A stretch of 64,000 nt of DNA. Origin: Pantoea sp. Lij88 (lineage in GTDB: Bacteria > Pseudomonadota > Gammaproteobacteria > Enterobacterales > Enterobacteriaceae). The notes beneath the pieces are model-generated. The model was not told the origin of the DNA. It did no database searches and was given only the letters and a program-made list of their open reading frames with translations. Shown piece after piece: positions 57,277 to 64,000 of this stretch (positions are counted from its first letter, which is position 1; the number at the start of each line of letters is the position of its first letter). The stretch is from the NCBI RefSeq assembly GCF_030062155.1, contig NZ_CP118269.1:3100001-3164000 (forward strand). The letters run 5' to 3'. Both the position numbers and the translations under genes were made by a program.

Positions 57277-58530
57277 TCAGCTCCGTCCGGCAATCAGCGA
57301 GACCGCCGCTGAATAAGCCTGCAGCGCAGGTGCCACATCGTCCACTGCTACCGACTCCGCCGGGTGATGGCTGATGCCGCGATGGTTACGCACAAATAAC
57401 ATGCCGACCGGCCAGCGTTCAGCGATGGCGATGGCGTCGTGCCCGGCACCGCTTGGCAGCGACAGGCTGCGGCCCTGCACCGTTTCCACCGCATGGCTCA
57501 GCGCCTGTTGCAGCGCGGAGTCACAGGCGGTGGCACCGATGCGATAATATTCGTTCGACTCGAAGCAAAGTCCACGGCGAAGCGCAATCGCCTCGGCCTG
57601 CGTTAACAGGCTGGAGAGCAGCGTTTCCAGCGGATTATCCAGCGGACCGCGCACATCCAGCGACAGTGACACCTCGCCAGGGATCACATTGACCGCACCC
57701 GGCGCACAGTTAATGGTGCCGACGGTGGCGACCAGCTGCGGATCGTGCTCACGGGTTGTCTGCTCGATAAACACCATCCACTCAGCAGCGGCGGCCAGCG
57801 CATCTTTGCGGTGAGTCATCGGCACCGTGCCCGCATGGCCCGCTTCTCCGGTGAAACGGCAGTTGAGGCGACGCGCGCCGTTGATCGCCGTGACCACGCC
57901 CAGCGCCAGATCCTCCTGCTCCAGGCAGGGGCCCTGTTCGATGTGCAGCTCAAGATATCCGACGATATCCTCAACCCGCCGCGCCGCAGAGGCGATCCTG
58001 TCGCTATCAAGCCCGACATCGGCCATCGCCTGGGCTACGGTGATGCCGTTGCCGTCAGGATGCGTCACCCAGCTTTGCGGCCAGCTGCCGGTAATCCCGC
58101 GACTGCCGAGCAGCGTAATACCAAAACGGGTGCCCTCTTCGTCGCCAAAGCCAATCACCTCAATCGCCAGCGGCAGGCGGCGCTGATGTTCGTTGAGCCA
58201 CTGCACCGTTTCAATGGCGCTGAGCACGCCCAGCATCCCGTCGTAGCGACCGGCGTTGCGCACCGTGTCGAGATGTGAGCCGAGCAGCAGCGCAGGCGCA
58301 CCCGCCTCTGCCGCCTCGTAGCGCCCGCAGATATTGCCGACTTCATCCTGCCACACCTGCATCCCCGCCGCCTGCATCCACTCACCGACGCAGGCGTTGG
58401 CGCGCAGATGTTCTGGCGAGAGGTAGACGCGGGTCAGCCCCTCAGCCGTTTCGCTGATCGCTGCCAGCGCATCACAGCGCGCCATAACGCGCTGTGCAGC
58501 GGCCTGGGCTTCGCTGGCGCTCATCATCAT
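57277..58530 (-). CDS. hpxK: Allantoate amidohydrolase (HpxK-like, M20 family)
   Basis: The 417-residue enzyme splits allantoate to ureidoglycine, ammonia and CO2. Metal motifs are LLLGSHLDTVRNAGRYDGML, VIGFGDEEGTRFG and LELHIEQGPCLEQ, with NHRGISHHPAESV at the C-terminus. Relatives include N-carbamoyl-amino-acid hydrolases. The neighbours uraD, uraH and a ureidoglycine aminotransferase favour allantoate. Its first ATG overlaps the aminotransferase stop (ATGA). The symbol is by analogy to Klebsiella. Confidence 0.88.
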   Translation of the reverse strand: MMMSASEAQAAAQRVMARCDALAAISETAEGLTRVYLSPEHLRANACVGEWMQAAGMQVWQDEVGNICGRYEAAEAGAPALLLGSHLDTVRNAGRYDGMLGVLSAIETVQWLNEHQRRLPLAIEVIGFGDEEGTRFGITLLGSRGITGSWPQSWVTHPDGNGITVAQAMADVGLDSDRIASAARRVEDIVGYLELHIEQGPCLEQEDLALGVVTAINGARRLNCRFTGEAGHAGTVPMTHRKDALAAAAEWMVFIEQTTREHDPQLVATVGTINCAPGAVNVIPGEVSLSLDVRGPLDNPLETLLSSLLTQAEAIALRRGLCFESNEYYRIGATACDSALQQALSHAVETVQGRSLSLPSGAGHDAIAIAERWPVGMLFVRNHRGISHHPAESVAVDDVAPALQAYSAAVSLIAGRS

Positions 58531-59768
58531 GCCTGGCTCCCGTAGTGATCCCAGGCAGCCTGTGCGCCCGCACCCTGCGGCGTGCGATAACCGACATAGG
58601 TCAGCACCGTTTCCAGCGCCGACAGCGTCTGCATCACGCAATCTTTACGCGCGTTATACCCCATGGTGCCGATGCGCCACACTTTGCCATGCAGCGGGCC
58701 AAACGAGGTGCCAATCTCAATGCCGAAATCTTCCAGCATCAGCTTACGCACCTGATCGCCATTCACGCCGGATGGGATCATCACGCCCAGCACGTTGTTC
58801 ATTTTGTTTTTCAGGTCGCCGAAAGTCTCCAGCCCCATCCCCTGGATGCCTTTCAGCATCGCTTCGCCATGCAGTTTGTGACGGGTGATGCCGTTATCCA
58901 GCCCCTCCTGCAGGATCAGGCGGGCGCACTCGCGCGCGCCAAACAGCGCACTGGTGGCTTCGGTATGATGGTTGAGCCGCTCCGGTCCCCAGTAATCCAT
59001 GATCATGCCGAGATCAAAATAGTTGGAGTAGATCATCTCCTCTTCGCCATCCTGATGCGCCTCGGTGCGGATCCCCTGCTCAACGCATTTGCGTTTGCGG
59101 ATCACTGCTTCCATCTCTGCGCTCAGGGTGATCGGCGAGGTACCCGATGGGCCGCCCAGACATTTCTGCATTCCCGCCGACACCGCATCCAGTCCCCAGG
59201 CGTCCGTTTCCAGCGCGTTTCCCGCCAGCGACGCGGTGGCATCGGTGTAGAACAGCACGCCATACTGTTTGCAGATCGCACCCAGCTGCTCCAGCGGCTG
59301 CAGCATGGTGGTCGAGGTGTCGCCCTGCACGGTCAGCAGCAGGCGCGGTCGCACCTTTTTGATCGCATCTTCGATCTGGTCGGGGGTAAAGACTTCGCCC
59401 CACGGCACTTCAATGGTGTGCACTTCCGCACGACAGCGGCGGGCAATTTCGCACAGCAGATGACCGAAGCGGCCAAACACCGGCACCAGCACTTTGTCGC
59501 CAGGACGGATAGAGGAGAGCAGAATCGATTCGATACCGGCACGTGAGGTGCCATCAATCAGCAGCGTCCAGCGGTTTTCGGTGCGGAACACGCCGCGATA
59601 AAGCGCCATCACTTCATTCATGTAGTGAGTCATCGCGGGATCGTACTGACCCAGCAGCTGACTCGACATGGCGCGCAGCACGCGGGGATCGGCGTTGATC
59701 GGACCCGGTCCCATCAGCAGACGCTGTGGCGGATTGAGTTGCGGGTATTGCGTAATATCCATCATCAT
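58527..59768 (-). CDS. hpxJ: (S)-Ureidoglycine-glyoxylate aminotransferase (PucG/HpxJ-like)
   Basis: The 413-residue class V PLP enzyme transfers the amino group of ureidoglycine to glyoxylate, giving oxalurate and glycine. It has LLMGPGPINADPRVLRAMS, DGTSRAGIESILLS, VQGDTSTTMLQP and the PLP Lys in SAGMQKCLGGPSG. Length and motifs fit Bacillus PucG and Klebsiella HpxJ. The oxalurate it makes would yield oxamate, the substrate of the HpxW-like enzyme encoded nearby. Confidence 0.9.
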   Translation of the reverse strand: MMMDITQYPQLNPPQRLLMGPGPINADPRVLRAMSSQLLGQYDPAMTHYMNEVMALYRGVFRTENRWTLLIDGTSRAGIESILLSSIRPGDKVLVPVFGRFGHLLCEIARRCRAEVHTIEVPWGEVFTPDQIEDAIKKVRPRLLLTVQGDTSTTMLQPLEQLGAICKQYGVLFYTDATASLAGNALETDAWGLDAVSAGMQKCLGGPSGTSPITLSAEMEAVIRKRKCVEQGIRTEAHQDGEEEMIYSNYFDLGMIMDYWGPERLNHHTEATSALFGARECARLILQEGLDNGITRHKLHGEAMLKGIQGMGLETFGDLKNKMNNVLGVMIPSGVNGDQVRKLMLEDFGIEIGTSFGPLHGKVWRIGTMGYNARKDCVMQTLSALETVLTYVGYRTPQGAGAQAAWDHYGSQA

Positions 59769-59820
59769 TTCCTTTTCTGATGCCTGACAGGCTATTTTAT
59801 TTGCCTGTCAGACCAAGCGA

Positions 59821-60552
59821 TTAGAGACGAACTGAAGAGATAAACTGCTTCAGCTCCGGCGTCTGCGGCTGGGCGAACAGCGTTTTACTGTCGCCCTGCT
59901 CCCAGACGCGCCCCTGATGCATAAAGACCACACGATCGCCCACGTCGCGGGCGAAGCTCATTTCATGGGTGACGAGGATCAGCGTCATTCCCTCTGCCGC
60001 CAGCTGCTCCAGAACTTTGAGCACTTCGCCCACCAGTTCAGGATCGAGCGCGGAGGTGATCTCATCACAGAGTAAAACTTTCGGCGTCATCGCCAGCGCA
60101 CGGGCAATCGCCACCCGCTGCTGCTGACCGCCGGAGAGGCTGGCAGGATAGTAGTTAAGACGTTCGCCCAGTCCGACCTTCTCCAGCATCTGCGCGGCCA
60201 GCGCCCGGCACTCGTCTTCGCTTTTCTTCAGCACCCGGCGTGGCGCCAGCATGACGTTCTCCAGCGCCGTCATGTGCGGGAACAGGTTGAAGCTCTGAAA
60301 CACCATCCCGACCGAGCGGCTGATTTCACGCGCCTGCGAATCGCGGTCGGTGATTGTCATTCCGCCGAGCTTGATGCTGCCCTCCTGATAGCCTTCCAGC
60401 CCGTTCATGCAGCGCAGCAGCGTGCTTTTGCCCGATCCGCTACGACCAATGATCGAGATCACCTCGCCCATGTCGATATCCAGATCCACGCCTTTCAACA
60501 CATGGTTGTCGCCGTAATATTTTTGCACCTGATTAATGGTGATGAGCGGCAT
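59821..60552 (-). CDS. ABC importer ATPase, polar amino-acid type
   Basis: The 243-residue ATPase has Walker A GRSGSGKSTLLRC, signature LSGGQQQRVAIARAL, Walker B VLLCDEITSALDPE and switch His in LVTHEMSFA. It is in the GlnQ/HisP family. Because it lies in one operon with ureide enzymes, the importer probably takes up allantoate or allantoin rather than an amino acid (inference). Its ATG overlaps the permease end by 20 bp. Confidence 0.9.
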   Translation of the reverse strand: MPLITINQVQKYYGDNHVLKGVDLDIDMGEVISIIGRSGSGKSTLLRCMNGLEGYQEGSIKLGGMTITDRDSQAREISRSVGMVFQSFNLFPHMTALENVMLAPRRVLKKSEDECRALAAQMLEKVGLGERLNYYPASLSGGQQQRVAIARALAMTPKVLLCDEITSALDPELVGEVLKVLEQLAAEGMTLILVTHEMSFARDVGDRVVFMHQGRVWEQGDSKTLFAQPQTPELKQFISSVRL

Positions 60553-61192
60553 TGAATTTTTTCTCCAGATACTGGCTGTAGCGAGACAGCGGATAACACA
60601 TCAGGAAGTAGCCCAGCGCTACCAGCCCAAAGACTTTAAATGGCTGATAGGTCACGTTGTTCAGAATGGTGCCGGCTTTCGTCAGCTCGATGAACCCGAT
60701 AATCGACGCCAGCGCGGTGCCCTTGATCACCTGCACCGCGAATCCTACGGTCGGCGCGATACCGATGCGGATCGCCTGCGGTGCCACCACCCGCCACAGC
60801 GTCTGGCCAAAGGTCAGGCCGAGGCAGCGCGACGCTTCCCACTGCCCTTTCGGCAGGGCACGGATGCTGCCGTACCAGATGTCCACCAGAAAGGCGCTGG
60901 TGTAAAAAGTCAGCGCCAGTGAGGCCGCGGTCCAGGGCGCGACATCAATACCAAACAGGCCGACGCCGAAAAACGCCAGGAACAGCTGCATCAGCAGCGG
61001 CGTGCCCTGAAACAGCGCGGTGTAACCGCGTATCACGCGCGTCAGCCACTTACGTTGCAGCAGACGCAGAAACAGCAGCGGCAGCGTCACCAGCGTTCCG
61101 CCAGCAAAGGCCACCAGCGACAGTAACAGGGTCCAGCGCGCCGCCAGCAGCAGGTTGCGCAGGATGTCCCAGTCGGTAAAGGTCGTCATCAT
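60533..61192 (-). CDS. ABC importer permease 2, polar amino-acid type
   Basis: The 219-residue inner-membrane protein is in the HisMQ family, with FQGTPLLMQLFLAFFG, the EAA-type loop ALPKGQWEASRCLGLTFGQT, and FAVQVIKGTALASIIGF. ATG 61192 was chosen because it overlaps the stop of permease 1 (ATGA). The two permeases probably form a heterodimer. Confidence 0.88.
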   Translation of the reverse strand: MMTTFTDWDILRNLLLAARWTLLLSLVAFAGGTLVTLPLLFLRLLQRKWLTRVIRGYTALFQGTPLLMQLFLAFFGVGLFGIDVAPWTAASLALTFYTSAFLVDIWYGSIRALPKGQWEASRCLGLTFGQTLWRVVAPQAIRIGIAPTVGFAVQVIKGTALASIIGFIELTKAGTILNNVTYQPFKVFGLVALGYFLMCYPLSRYSQYLEKKFNAAHHH

Positions 61193-61857
61193 GATGCCTG
61201 CACTCCAAACCATTTACGGCCAATCGCCAGCAGCAGATGGCGCATCGCTATCGACAACGCCAGGTAGATCAGCGTGGTCACCAGATAGACCTCAAAACTT
61301 AAGAAGGTGCGCGACTGGATCAGGTTGGCGGCGAAGGTCAGCTCCTCATAGGAGACCTGCGACACCACCGACGACCCCAGCATGACGATGATGCACTGAC
61401 TCACCAGCGCCGGATAAATGCGCTGCAGTGCGGGCGGCAGCACCACCCGCAGAAACGTCTGACTACGGGTTAATCCCAGCACACGTCCCGCTTCCCACTG
61501 CCCTTTCGGTGTCACCTGAATCCCGGCGCGGATAATCTCGGTGCTGTAGGCGCCGAGGTTGATCAGCATCGCCAGCAGCGCCGCCTCACCCGCAGTGAGT
61601 TTCATCCCCAGCGCAGGCAGACCGAAAACGATAAAGAACAGTTGCACCACAAACGGCGTATTGCGGATCAGCTCGACATAGATGCCCCACAGGCGGCTCA
61701 TCCAGCTGGGTTTGCCGCTGCGCAGCGCCGCGCCCGCAATACCCAGCGCCACACCACCGGTGGTCGCCAGCACCGTCAGCTGGATGGTGACCCACAGGCC
61801 GGAGAGCAGCTCCGGCCAGTAGGGCCACAGGGCGGGAAAGTTAAGTTGCCCGGTCAT
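61189..61857 (-). CDS. ABC importer permease 1, polar amino-acid type
   Basis: The 222-residue HisMQ-type permease has ELIRNTPFVVQLFFIVFGLP and the EAA loop VTPKGQWEAGRVLGLTRSQT, and begins 10 bp after the binding-protein stop. GAGG lies upstream of the ATG. It pairs with permease 2. Confidence 0.88.
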   Translation of the reverse strand: MTGQLNFPALWPYWPELLSGLWVTIQLTVLATTGGVALGIAGAALRSGKPSWMSRLWGIYVELIRNTPFVVQLFFIVFGLPALGMKLTAGEAALLAMLINLGAYSTEIIRAGIQVTPKGQWEAGRVLGLTRSQTFLRVVLPPALQRIYPALVSQCIIVMLGSSVVSQVSYEELTFAANLIQSRTFLSFEVYLVTTLIYLALSIAMRHLLLAIGRKWFGVQAS

Positions 61858-61867
61858 GAATCCGTCC

Positions 61868-62653
61868 TCAGGCGCCGAGGTTGGCGGGCAGCGGCGCTTT
61901 CAGCCACTCTTCTGACAGTTTATTCAGGGTGCCATCTTTGATGCCCTGCTCAATCAGCTCATTCACTTTGGCTTTCAACGCTGGCTCATCTTTCTTCAGG
62001 CCGATAAAGCAGGGTGAATCTTTCAGCATGAACTGCGCGACGGGCGCTTTGGCCGGATTCTGGCGCGCAATGGCGGCGACGACCAGGTTACCGGTTGCGA
62101 CATACTGCACCTGACCGGAGAGATACGCAGACAGTGTGGTGTTGTTGTCTTCATAGCGTTTCACCTGCGCATCTTTCGGGGCCACTTCGCTGAGCACCAT
62201 GTCCTCTACCGCACCGCGCGTCACGCCAATCGACTTGCCGCTCAGGGCTGAGGCCGCTTTGATTTCATCGCCCTTCGGACCAAACACGCCCAGGAAGAAC
62301 GGCGCATAGGCGCGGGTAAAGTCGATCACTTTCTCACGCTCGGCATTTTTACCCATGCTGGAGATGACCAGATCGACCTTGTCGGTTTGCAGATAAGGCA
62401 CGCGGTTGGCACTGCTGACCGGCACCAGCTGCAACTTAAGTTTCATCTGTTTTGCCAGATACTTTGCCGTGTCGATGTCATACCCCTGCGGCTGCAGGTC
62501 CGTGCCGACCGAACCAAACGGCGGAAAATCCTGCGGCACGGCGACGCGGATGACGCCGCGTTTCTGGATGTCCTGCAGTTGATCGGCCAGCGCGCTTCCC
62601 GCTTGTGCCATCAGTAATGCCGCTGTCGCAACCGCCATTAAAACTTTTTTCAT
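61868..62653 (-). CDS. ABC importer periplasmic binding protein (cluster 3)
   Basis: The 261-residue precursor has a signal peptide (MKKVLMAVATAALLMAQAGS, cut near ALA/DQ) and the amino-acid-type binding fold: IRVAVPQDFPPFGSVGTDLQ, PQGYDIDTAKYLAKQMKL, and LVISSMGKNAEREKVIDFTR. It is the first gene of the ureide operon, behind a perfect sigma-54 site. The ligand is probably a ureide, but that is inferred from context. Confidence 0.88.
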   Translation of the reverse strand: MKKVLMAVATAALLMAQAGSALADQLQDIQKRGVIRVAVPQDFPPFGSVGTDLQPQGYDIDTAKYLAKQMKLKLQLVPVSSANRVPYLQTDKVDLVISSMGKNAEREKVIDFTRAYAPFFLGVFGPKGDEIKAASALSGKSIGVTRGAVEDMVLSEVAPKDAQVKRYEDNNTTLSAYLSGQVQYVATGNLVVAAIARQNPAKAPVAQFMLKDSPCFIGLKKDEPALKAKVNELIEQGIKDGTLNKLSEEWLKAPLPANLGA

Positions 62654-62705
62654 TATGCACCCCGGTGAGATTAACGTGAAACAAAAGATTCTTTGACATG
62701 CAATC

Positions 62706-62721
62706 TGCAACTAATGTGCCA
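62706..62721 (-). promoter_or_regulatory. Sigma-54 promoter of the ureide import/catabolism operon
   Basis: TGGCACATTAGTTGCA has perfect -24 (TGGCAC) and -12 (TTGCA) elements with the fixed 5-bp spacer. It ends 53 bp before the binding-protein ATG. This implies control by an NtrC-type activator under nitrogen limitation. Confidence 0.88.
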
Positions 62722-62844
62722 ATGCGGACGGCGACAGAAAAAGGGTTAAGCAGCAGAGAGTTCAGCAGAAATCGGGCGTAACCGGAGCGACTACGCCGTG
62801 AAGAGCGTGTTCTGAAATGGGGCAAAGCACCAAAACGGTGCCTG

Positions 62845-63684
62845 TTAACGGTGCTCCAGCTCGTCGAACTGCTGGTAAAGGTCGGCGATCTGATGAATAC
62901 GCTGACGTCCCTGAGCCAGCATTTCATGCAGCAGGGCATTGGCAATCAGGTTAACCAGACTCATGGCCGCACTGTAACTGTCAAAGGCGGAGACGCTGTC
63001 CAGCGGCGTACAGAGCTGCCAGCGCGCCAGTGCAATCACCGTCTGCGCCTGCGGCTCACACAGCGCCAGCAGCGGGATACCGGCAGTCTGCAGCTGCTGC
63101 ATCAGCGGACGAATGATGCGCGGACGACGACGAAACGCCATCACAATCACCATGTCGTCTGGCGTGATATCCACCAGCTCCTCAGCCAGCGTCTGGCCCG
63201 GCTGCGGCAGGATATGCACCTGCGAACGCGCCTGCACCAGCTGTTGCCGCAGATGGAGCGCCACCGGATAGGCGTTGCGCATGCCGATGATAAACACGCG
63301 CTTAGCCTGCGCCAGCTGCTGGATAACCTCACTAAAGTGCCGGGCATCCAGGCTGTTTACCCACTGCGTCAGGTTTGCCATCTCCTGCTTGTAGTGGCGC
63401 GCCAGCAGCGTATTGCCCTGCACCGCATCCCGGTTATCGGTCAGCGGCATGCCGCTCTGGCGCAGGATGCGTAACTCATCACGCATATCCTTGTACTTCT
63501 CGTAGCCCAGACGTTTAAACAGCCGACTGACCGTGGCTTTCGACACGCCACTGAGCCGCGCCAGCTCGGCGCTGTTGTAGCTGATCAGGTCATCGAAGTG
63601 GTCAAACACGAAGTCGGCAATGCGCTGCTCCTGCGGAGAGAGCTGGGGATAGTGACTTCTGAGTCGTTCATCAAGCTGTTTCAT
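62845..63684 (-). CDS. hpxU: RpiR-family repressor (HpxU-like)
   Basis: The 279-residue regulator has an N-terminal HTH_6 domain (SAELARLSGVSKATVSRLFK, RLGYEKYKDMRDEL) and a C-terminal SIS domain (VFIIGMRNAYPVALHLRQQL, MVIVMAFRRRPRIIRPLMQ). In Klebsiella HpxU, an RpiR-type protein, represses allantoate-catabolism genes (recalled). The position between the ureide operon and the divergent hpxW-like gene fits that role. Start 63684 is chosen by family N-terminus; the ribosome site is weak. Confidence 0.82.
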   Translation of the reverse strand: MKQLDERLRSHYPQLSPQEQRIADFVFDHFDDLISYNSAELARLSGVSKATVSRLFKRLGYEKYKDMRDELRILRQSGMPLTDNRDAVQGNTLLARHYKQEMANLTQWVNSLDARHFSEVIQQLAQAKRVFIIGMRNAYPVALHLRQQLVQARSQVHILPQPGQTLAEELVDITPDDMVIVMAFRRRPRIIRPLMQQLQTAGIPLLALCEPQAQTVIALARWQLCTPLDSVSAFDSYSAAMSLVNLIANALLHEMLAQGRQRIHQIADLYQQFDELEHR

Positions 63685-63769
63685 AAGGCGCCCTGTAACT
63701 TTTGTTTCAGCAGAAGCTAGCACAATTTACGCCAGGTTAACCGGCGCATTGTCATCGCAGGGTGAAAAC

Positions 63770-63785
63770 TGGAACAGCTCTTGCT
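63770..63785 (+). promoter_or_regulatory. Sigma-54 promoter of the hpxW-like gene
   Basis: TGGAACAGCTCTTGCT fits TGGCAC-N5-TTGCW with one mismatch. It lies 37 bp before the hpxW-like ATG in the divergent region with hpxU. Confidence 0.72.
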
Positions 63786-63822
63786 TTGTTATGGGTTCTG
63801 TCACCCGGATAACGAGAAAAAG

Positions 63823-64000
63823 ATGATTCAAAGCAATATGGCCCCGCAGGGGATGGCGGTGACGCCACACCATCTGGCGAGTGAAAGCGCACTCGCCGTG
63901 CTGCGTGATGGCGGTAATGCCATTGAAGCGATGGTGGCCGCTGCCGCGACGATCGCCGTGGTTTACCCGCACATGAATGGACTGGGCGGCGATGGTTTCT
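63823..64000 (+). CDS. hpxW: Gamma-glutamyltransferase-like oxamate amidohydrolase, 5' part (HpxW-like)
   Basis: Only 59 codons are in the window; the gene continues beyond the right edge. The product begins MIQSNMAPQGMAVTPHHLAS, then ALAVLRDGGNAIEAMVAAAA and HMNGLGGDGF, the N-terminal signature of the GGT (Ntn-hydrolase) family. In Klebsiella HpxW hydrolyses oxamate to oxalate and ammonia in uric-acid breakdown. The divergent RpiR gene and the sigma-54 site support HpxW over an ordinary GGT. No signal peptide is seen. Confidence 0.8.
   Translation, partial: MIQSNMAPQGMAVTPHHLASESALAVLRDGGNAIEAMVAAAATIAVVYPHMNGLGGDGF

Overview
The window is a 64 kb piece of an enterobacterial chromosome, most likely Erwiniaceae and probably Pantoea (inference). 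Many genes are close relatives of E. coli genes. The block proA-proB-phoE-crl-frsA-gpt-pepD ... dinB-dpaA-yafJ-gmhA-fadE keeps the E. coli order, but it is interrupted by accessory cassettes: a sugar ABC transporter, methionine salvage, and Klebsiella-type purine (hpx) catabolism. No tRNA, rRNA or CRISPR array was seen.

Layout. 1-11.6 kb: psiF (cut by the edge) and iraP without phoA; lacZ behind a lac-operator-like site but with no lacI or lacY nearby; a frameshifted mdtG-like efflux gene; small secreted proteins; a CHASE4-PAS-GGDEF-EAL protein; a CPBP protease; and several very short genes. 11.7-21.8 kb: osmC, the lldPRD lactate operon with two LldR-type operators and an ArcA-like site, a CynX/NimT-type exporter divergent from a LysR regulator, a Tat-exported amidohydrolase, and dbpA. 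21.9-26.3 kb: ygiW, cheV and a chemoreceptor (both with FliA-type promoters), and a cold-shock gene followed by a 54-codon ORF that appears to start at AUU, like E. coli YmcF/YnfQ.

26.4-31.3 kb is the most unusual segment. It is a compact lambdoid element with no integrase, head, tail or replication genes. It holds an autocleavable-type CI repressor with operator-like repeats on both sides, a pL-like promoter, a complete nut site (boxA and boxB), a P22-type N antiterminator, and then lysozyme, holin, Rz and nested Rz1, and a pectate-lyase-fold tailspike. The layout suggests a damage-inducible, N-driven lysis module that would release a polysaccharide depolymerase. It could equally be a decayed prophage.

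31.5-49.6 kb is the conserved proBA-to-fadE block, with Pho, LexA and FadR-type sites and an orphan sugar ABC importer. 49.9-56.4 kb holds methionine salvage (mtnK, mtnA, mtnDCB, mtnE) plus the omega-amidase yafV, with MetJ-type boxes and a tandem ERIC array. 56.4-64 kb holds ureide catabolism: uraH, uraD, an allantoate amidohydrolase, a ureidoglycine aminotransferase, a polar amino-acid-type ABC importer, an RpiR repressor (HpxU-like) and the start of an oxamate amidohydrolase (HpxW-like). Sigma-54-type promoters precede both the importer operon and hpxW, which points to control by nitrogen supply.

All calls come from reading sequence and remembered family features. No database search was run.
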